Source: Desulfocapsa sp.
GTDB lineage: Bacteria; Desulfobacterota; Desulfobulbia; Desulfobulbales; Desulfocapsaceae
Assembly: GCA_020717935.1 (NCBI GenBank)
Contig: DYDK01000071.1
Coordinates: forward strand, 1 to 8,309
Reading direction: 5' to 3'
DNA: 8,309 bases
The notes under the pieces were generated by a model. The model saw only the letters and a program-made list of their open reading frames with translations. It did no database searches and was not told the DNA's origin. Below are positions 6,894 to 8,309 of the stretch, piece after piece. The translations under genes were made by a program, and so were the position numbers. Positions within the stretch are counted from its first letter, which is position 1; each line of letters begins with the position of its first letter.

Positions 6894-7091
6894 TTAAGCG
6901 AGGGGTTTGACAACCGCCCCTGAACGAATACATCGGGTACAGACTCTGGCTCGTACCGCATTTCCGCCAGCGGAGACCATGTGAACCTTCTTCAGATTTG
7001 GCAACCAGCGACGACGAGTTTTGTTATTCGCGTGGGAAACATTATTTCCGGTAACCGGCCCTTTTCCACAAATTTGACATATTTTAGCCAT
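6894..7091 (-). CDS. rpmB: 50S ribosomal protein L28 (bL28), zinc-binding type
   Basis: 65 residues beginning [33 protein letters not shown], an unmistakable L28 N-terminus. L28 is a late-assembling protein of the large subunit that contacts 23S rRNA and supports 70S formation. This is the short form with four cysteines, C5-x2-C8 and C51-x2-C54, expected to hold one Zn; longer zinc-free forms such as that of E. coli have about 78 residues. The start ATG 7091 has a GAAGGAG ribosome binding site just upstream. It is a single-gene unit: the usual partner rpmG (L33) is not adjacent. A promoter candidate, a small leader hairpin and a terminator flank it. Confidence 0.97.
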   Translation of the reverse strand: MAKICQICGKGPVTGNNVSHANNKTRRRWLPNLKKVHMVSAGGNAVRARVCTRCIRSGAVVKPLA

Positions 7092-7119
7092 TATTTTCTC
7101 CTTCTCTATACTTCACATC

Positions 7120-7137
7120 TATCAGTGATGACTGATA
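7120..7137 (-). promoter_or_regulatory. Leader hairpin in the rpmB 5' UTR
   Basis: TATCAGT and ACTGATA (7120-7126 and 7131-7137) form a perfect 7-bp stem with a 4-base loop, about 30-45 bases upstream of the rpmB start and downstream of its promoter candidate. It could stabilise the mRNA, serve in feedback control by L28, or be an operator for a DNA-binding protein. No feedback motif is recognised. Confidence 0.35.
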
Positions 7138-7156
7138 ACATACAGTTGATTGAATG

Positions 7157-7186
7157 TGTATATCCCAATCCGCCAAATTTTTACAA
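7157..7186 (-). promoter_or_regulatory. Promoter candidate for rpmB
   Basis: On the minus strand TTGTAA (7186-7181) and TATACA (7162-7157) are 18 bases apart, each four of six matches to sigma70 boxes, in an A/T-rich region with A and T runs just upstream that could act as an UP element. The start would fall near 7150, giving a leader of about 58 bases. Confidence 0.4.
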
Positions 7187-7335
7187 AAAAAATTAAACAT
7201 ATGCATACATGAAAAAAAAAATTTTATACCCATTATCAGTGGAAATAGCAAGCTCTTTTCTCGTGACCCCCGTTTATCCTCTTTTTCTGGAAAAATATGT
7301 TCCCTGAACCGGCCTTCCAGGAATATACGGGAGTG

Positions 7336-7380
7336 AAAAACAGAAGGCCAGCAACCTATTGAAGTTGCTGGCCTGTTTTT
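7336..7380 (-). terminator. Rho-independent terminator after tRNA-Ser
   Basis: A perfect 10-bp stem GGCCAGCAAC / GTTGCTGGCC (7346-7355 and 7364-7373) with an 8-base loop is followed on the minus strand by CTGTTTTT. It lies 12 bases past the tRNA 3' end. Plus-strand reading also ends in five T, so it can work in both directions. Confidence 0.92.
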
Positions 7381-7385
7381 GCACA

Positions 7386-7471
7386 TGGCGGAGAAGGTGA
7401 GATTCGAACTCACGGTACTTGCGTACACACGCGTTCCAGGCGTGCACCTTAAACCACTCGGTCACCTCTCC
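7386..7471 (-). tRNA. tRNA-Ser(GGA)
   Basis: Read on the minus strand the acceptor is GGAGAGG paired with CTTCTCC (one G-U), discriminator G, and an encoded CCA (7388-7386). The anticodon stem CACGC/GCGTG holds the loop CTGGAAC with anticodon GGA, reading UCC and UCU. The long variable arm GTAC-GCAA-GTAC is the class II hallmark of tRNA-Ser. The T arm is GTGAG-TTCGAAT-CTCAC. It is transcribed alone or from the tadA side, with its own terminator right after it. Next to tadA it forms a small translation cluster. Confidence 0.97.
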
Positions 7472-7536
7472 ATAGTAAACTTAGAGTAATATTCTGTTGT
7501 TTATCGACAGAGCTACTTTTCACATTCTACGATGCA

Positions 7537-7550
7537 TCATGTTAACATGA
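7537..7550. repeat. 14-bp perfect palindrome between tadA and tRNA-Ser
   Basis: TCATGTTAACATGA is its own reverse complement. It lies 66 bases upstream of the tRNA 5' end, where a promoter or operator could be. A factor-binding site is possible, but no family is recognised. Confidence 0.3.
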
Positions 7551-7628
7551 GGGTTGATATATGTAAACGGTGAACTCAATTTTCGCAACTAAAAAGTCGT
7601 TGGTGAGTGTAAAAATAGTGTCTTATTG

Positions 7629-8120
7629 TCATATTGCTCCCTCATTTCTTCCTCTTCGTCGTTCCTTGAAAAAGTCTGTCAGGAGTCGGGAACATTCTTT
7701 TCCCAGAATTCCACCTGTGATTTCTAAATGATGATTGAGGAGATTGTCGGTGCCGATGGTATAACGGGATTGAGCCGCTCCGGTCTTGGGGTCCAGGGCA
7801 CCAAAAACCAGTCGTTGGATGCGGGCATGGAGAATTGCCCCCATGCACATGATACAGGGTTCCAGGGTGACATAGAGGGTCGTTTTCGGCAGGCGGTAAT
7901 TGCCGATGATGCGAGCGGCCTCACGAATAGCCAGGATCTCGGCATGAGCCGTGGGGTCGCTCATCGTGATGGGTCGATTGGTGGCTGCTGTCAGCAGAAT
8001 TTCGCCCTGTACCAGCACCGCACCGACGGGTACCTCCTGCATCTTCACTGCTCGCCGGGCGTGTTCCAGGGCCATGCGCATAAAAGCGTGATCGATTACC
8101 TGTTGTGCTTCTTGTAACAT
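7629..8120 (-). CDS. tadA: tRNA-specific adenosine deaminase TadA
   Basis: 163 residues, near E. coli TadA (167). It deaminates A34 to inosine in tRNA-Arg(ACG), allowing one tRNA to read CGU, CGC and CGA. The zinc and catalytic signature is complete: H59-A-E61 (Glu61 as proton shuttle) and P88-C89-IM-C92, at spacings matching E. coli H57/E59/C87/C90. The family's EVPVGAVLV (29-37) and TAHAEILAIREA follow the expected order. I chose ATG 8120 because MLQEAQQVIDHAFMRMALEHARRA aligns with the usual N-terminal helix; the open frame upstream to 8237 adds low-quality sequence without a ribosome binding site. The Shine-Dalgarno at 8120 is itself weak. tRNA-Ser lies 157 bases downstream. Confidence 0.96.
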   Translation of the reverse strand: MLQEAQQVIDHAFMRMALEHARRAVKMQEVPVGAVLVQGEILLTAATNRPITMSDPTAHAEILAIREAARIIGNYRLPKTTLYVTLEPCIMCMGAILHARIQRLVFGALDPKTGAAQSRYTIGTDNLLNHHLEITGGILGKECSRLLTDFFKERRRGRNEGAI

Positions 8121-8220
8121 GGTCTTTTTACTCAAAAACTTCGTGATGTTCAAGGTTGTATTCTTGCAATAAGAATGGGATGACTGATAAGGTTTGTTTC
8201 GCATGCCTCGGAGTCTGTGC

Positions 8221-8309
8221 TTAGGGCCTGTCCACAAATAACTTGGACATGATTGCGCTCAGATTTAGGTTAGATTTGGTTGCGGCGATTGAACAAAACC
8301 GCAATCGTA
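8221..8309 (-). mobile_element. Possible insertion sequence end with transposase C-terminus, partial
   Basis: An open frame enters from the window edge (codons from 8307) and ends at TAA 8223-8221, reading RLRFCSIAATKSNLNLSAIM...LFVDRP, which has the look of a transposase tail. The DNA of its last codons, GGGCCTGTCCACAAATAA.., contains an inverted TGTCCA (8229-8234) and TGGACA (8244-8249), as at insertion sequence ends. A further inverted pair GATTGCG / CGCAATC spans 8251-8307. Only 28 codons are visible, so the family cannot be named and the frame may be chance. Confidence 0.33.

Noticed and set aside
7084..7428. 114-codon minus-strand open frame over the rpmB leader and tRNA terminator
   Set aside because: It overlaps the rpmB start, the tRNA and its terminator, uses low-complexity sequence and has no family resemblance.
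7274..7465. Open frame reading MTEWFKVHAWNACVRKYREFESH on the minus strand
   Set aside because: It is the translation of tRNA-Ser and its terminator, a well-known spurious protein type.
8197..8210. 14-base exact match (TTTCGCATGCCTCG) to 1681-1694 inside element copy A
   Set aside because: The match does not extend on either side, and one such match is not far from chance in a window this size; a fragment of a third copy is possible but unsupported.
8121..8237. N-terminal extension of TadA from a start at 8237 or 8204
   Set aside because: The added residues resemble no TadA, begin inside the putative insertion sequence end, and no well-spaced ribosome binding site precedes them.

Overview
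This 8.3-kb window looks like ordinary bacterial chromosome with a few mobile-element scars. The lineage cannot be fixed from the sequence. A Gram-negative host is suggested by a large exported two-domain M16 zinc protease and a short lipoprotein. The mix of PilZ, tandem Usp, M16 protease, a zinc-type L28 and short dispersed inverted-repeat elements would fit a deltaproteobacterial (Desulfobacterota-like) genome; that placement is inference.

Left part (1-1735): a small PilZ-domain gene on the minus strand, broken by what looks like a 2-bp deletion exactly at its second c-di-GMP motif, is divergent from a tandem universal stress protein gene on the plus strand. A good sigma70-type promoter lies in front of the Usp gene. 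The Usp gene converges with the M16 protease gene, and the gap between them is filled by a 149-bp element with 22-bp perfect terminal inverted repeats.

Middle (1736-5952): the 959-residue M16 protease (minus strand) is divergent from a short-chain dehydrogenase-like gene (plus strand). The latter keeps the fold signatures but has Asn where the catalytic Lys of YxxxK belongs. It is followed by a perfect 24-bp terminator hairpin. A second, 129-bp copy of the dispersed element lies next to that terminator in opposite orientation; it is about 81% identical to the first copy by hand alignment.

Right part (5953-8309): all genes are on the minus strand: a small lipoprotein, an unrecognised 84-residue protein, ribosomal protein L28 (rpmB) with its own promoter candidate and terminator, tRNA-Ser(GGA) with its own terminator, and tadA, which makes the wobble inosine of tRNA-Arg. 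The last ~90 bases look like the end of an insertion sequence, with a possible transposase C-terminus running off the window.

The genes are mostly single transcription units bounded by terminators or repeats, not one pathway. The only functional grouping is translation (rpmB, tRNA-Ser, tadA). I see no CRISPR array, no defence island and no clear undescribed multi-gene system. The best leads are the paired dispersed element, the PilZ frameshift and the Lys-lacking SDR.
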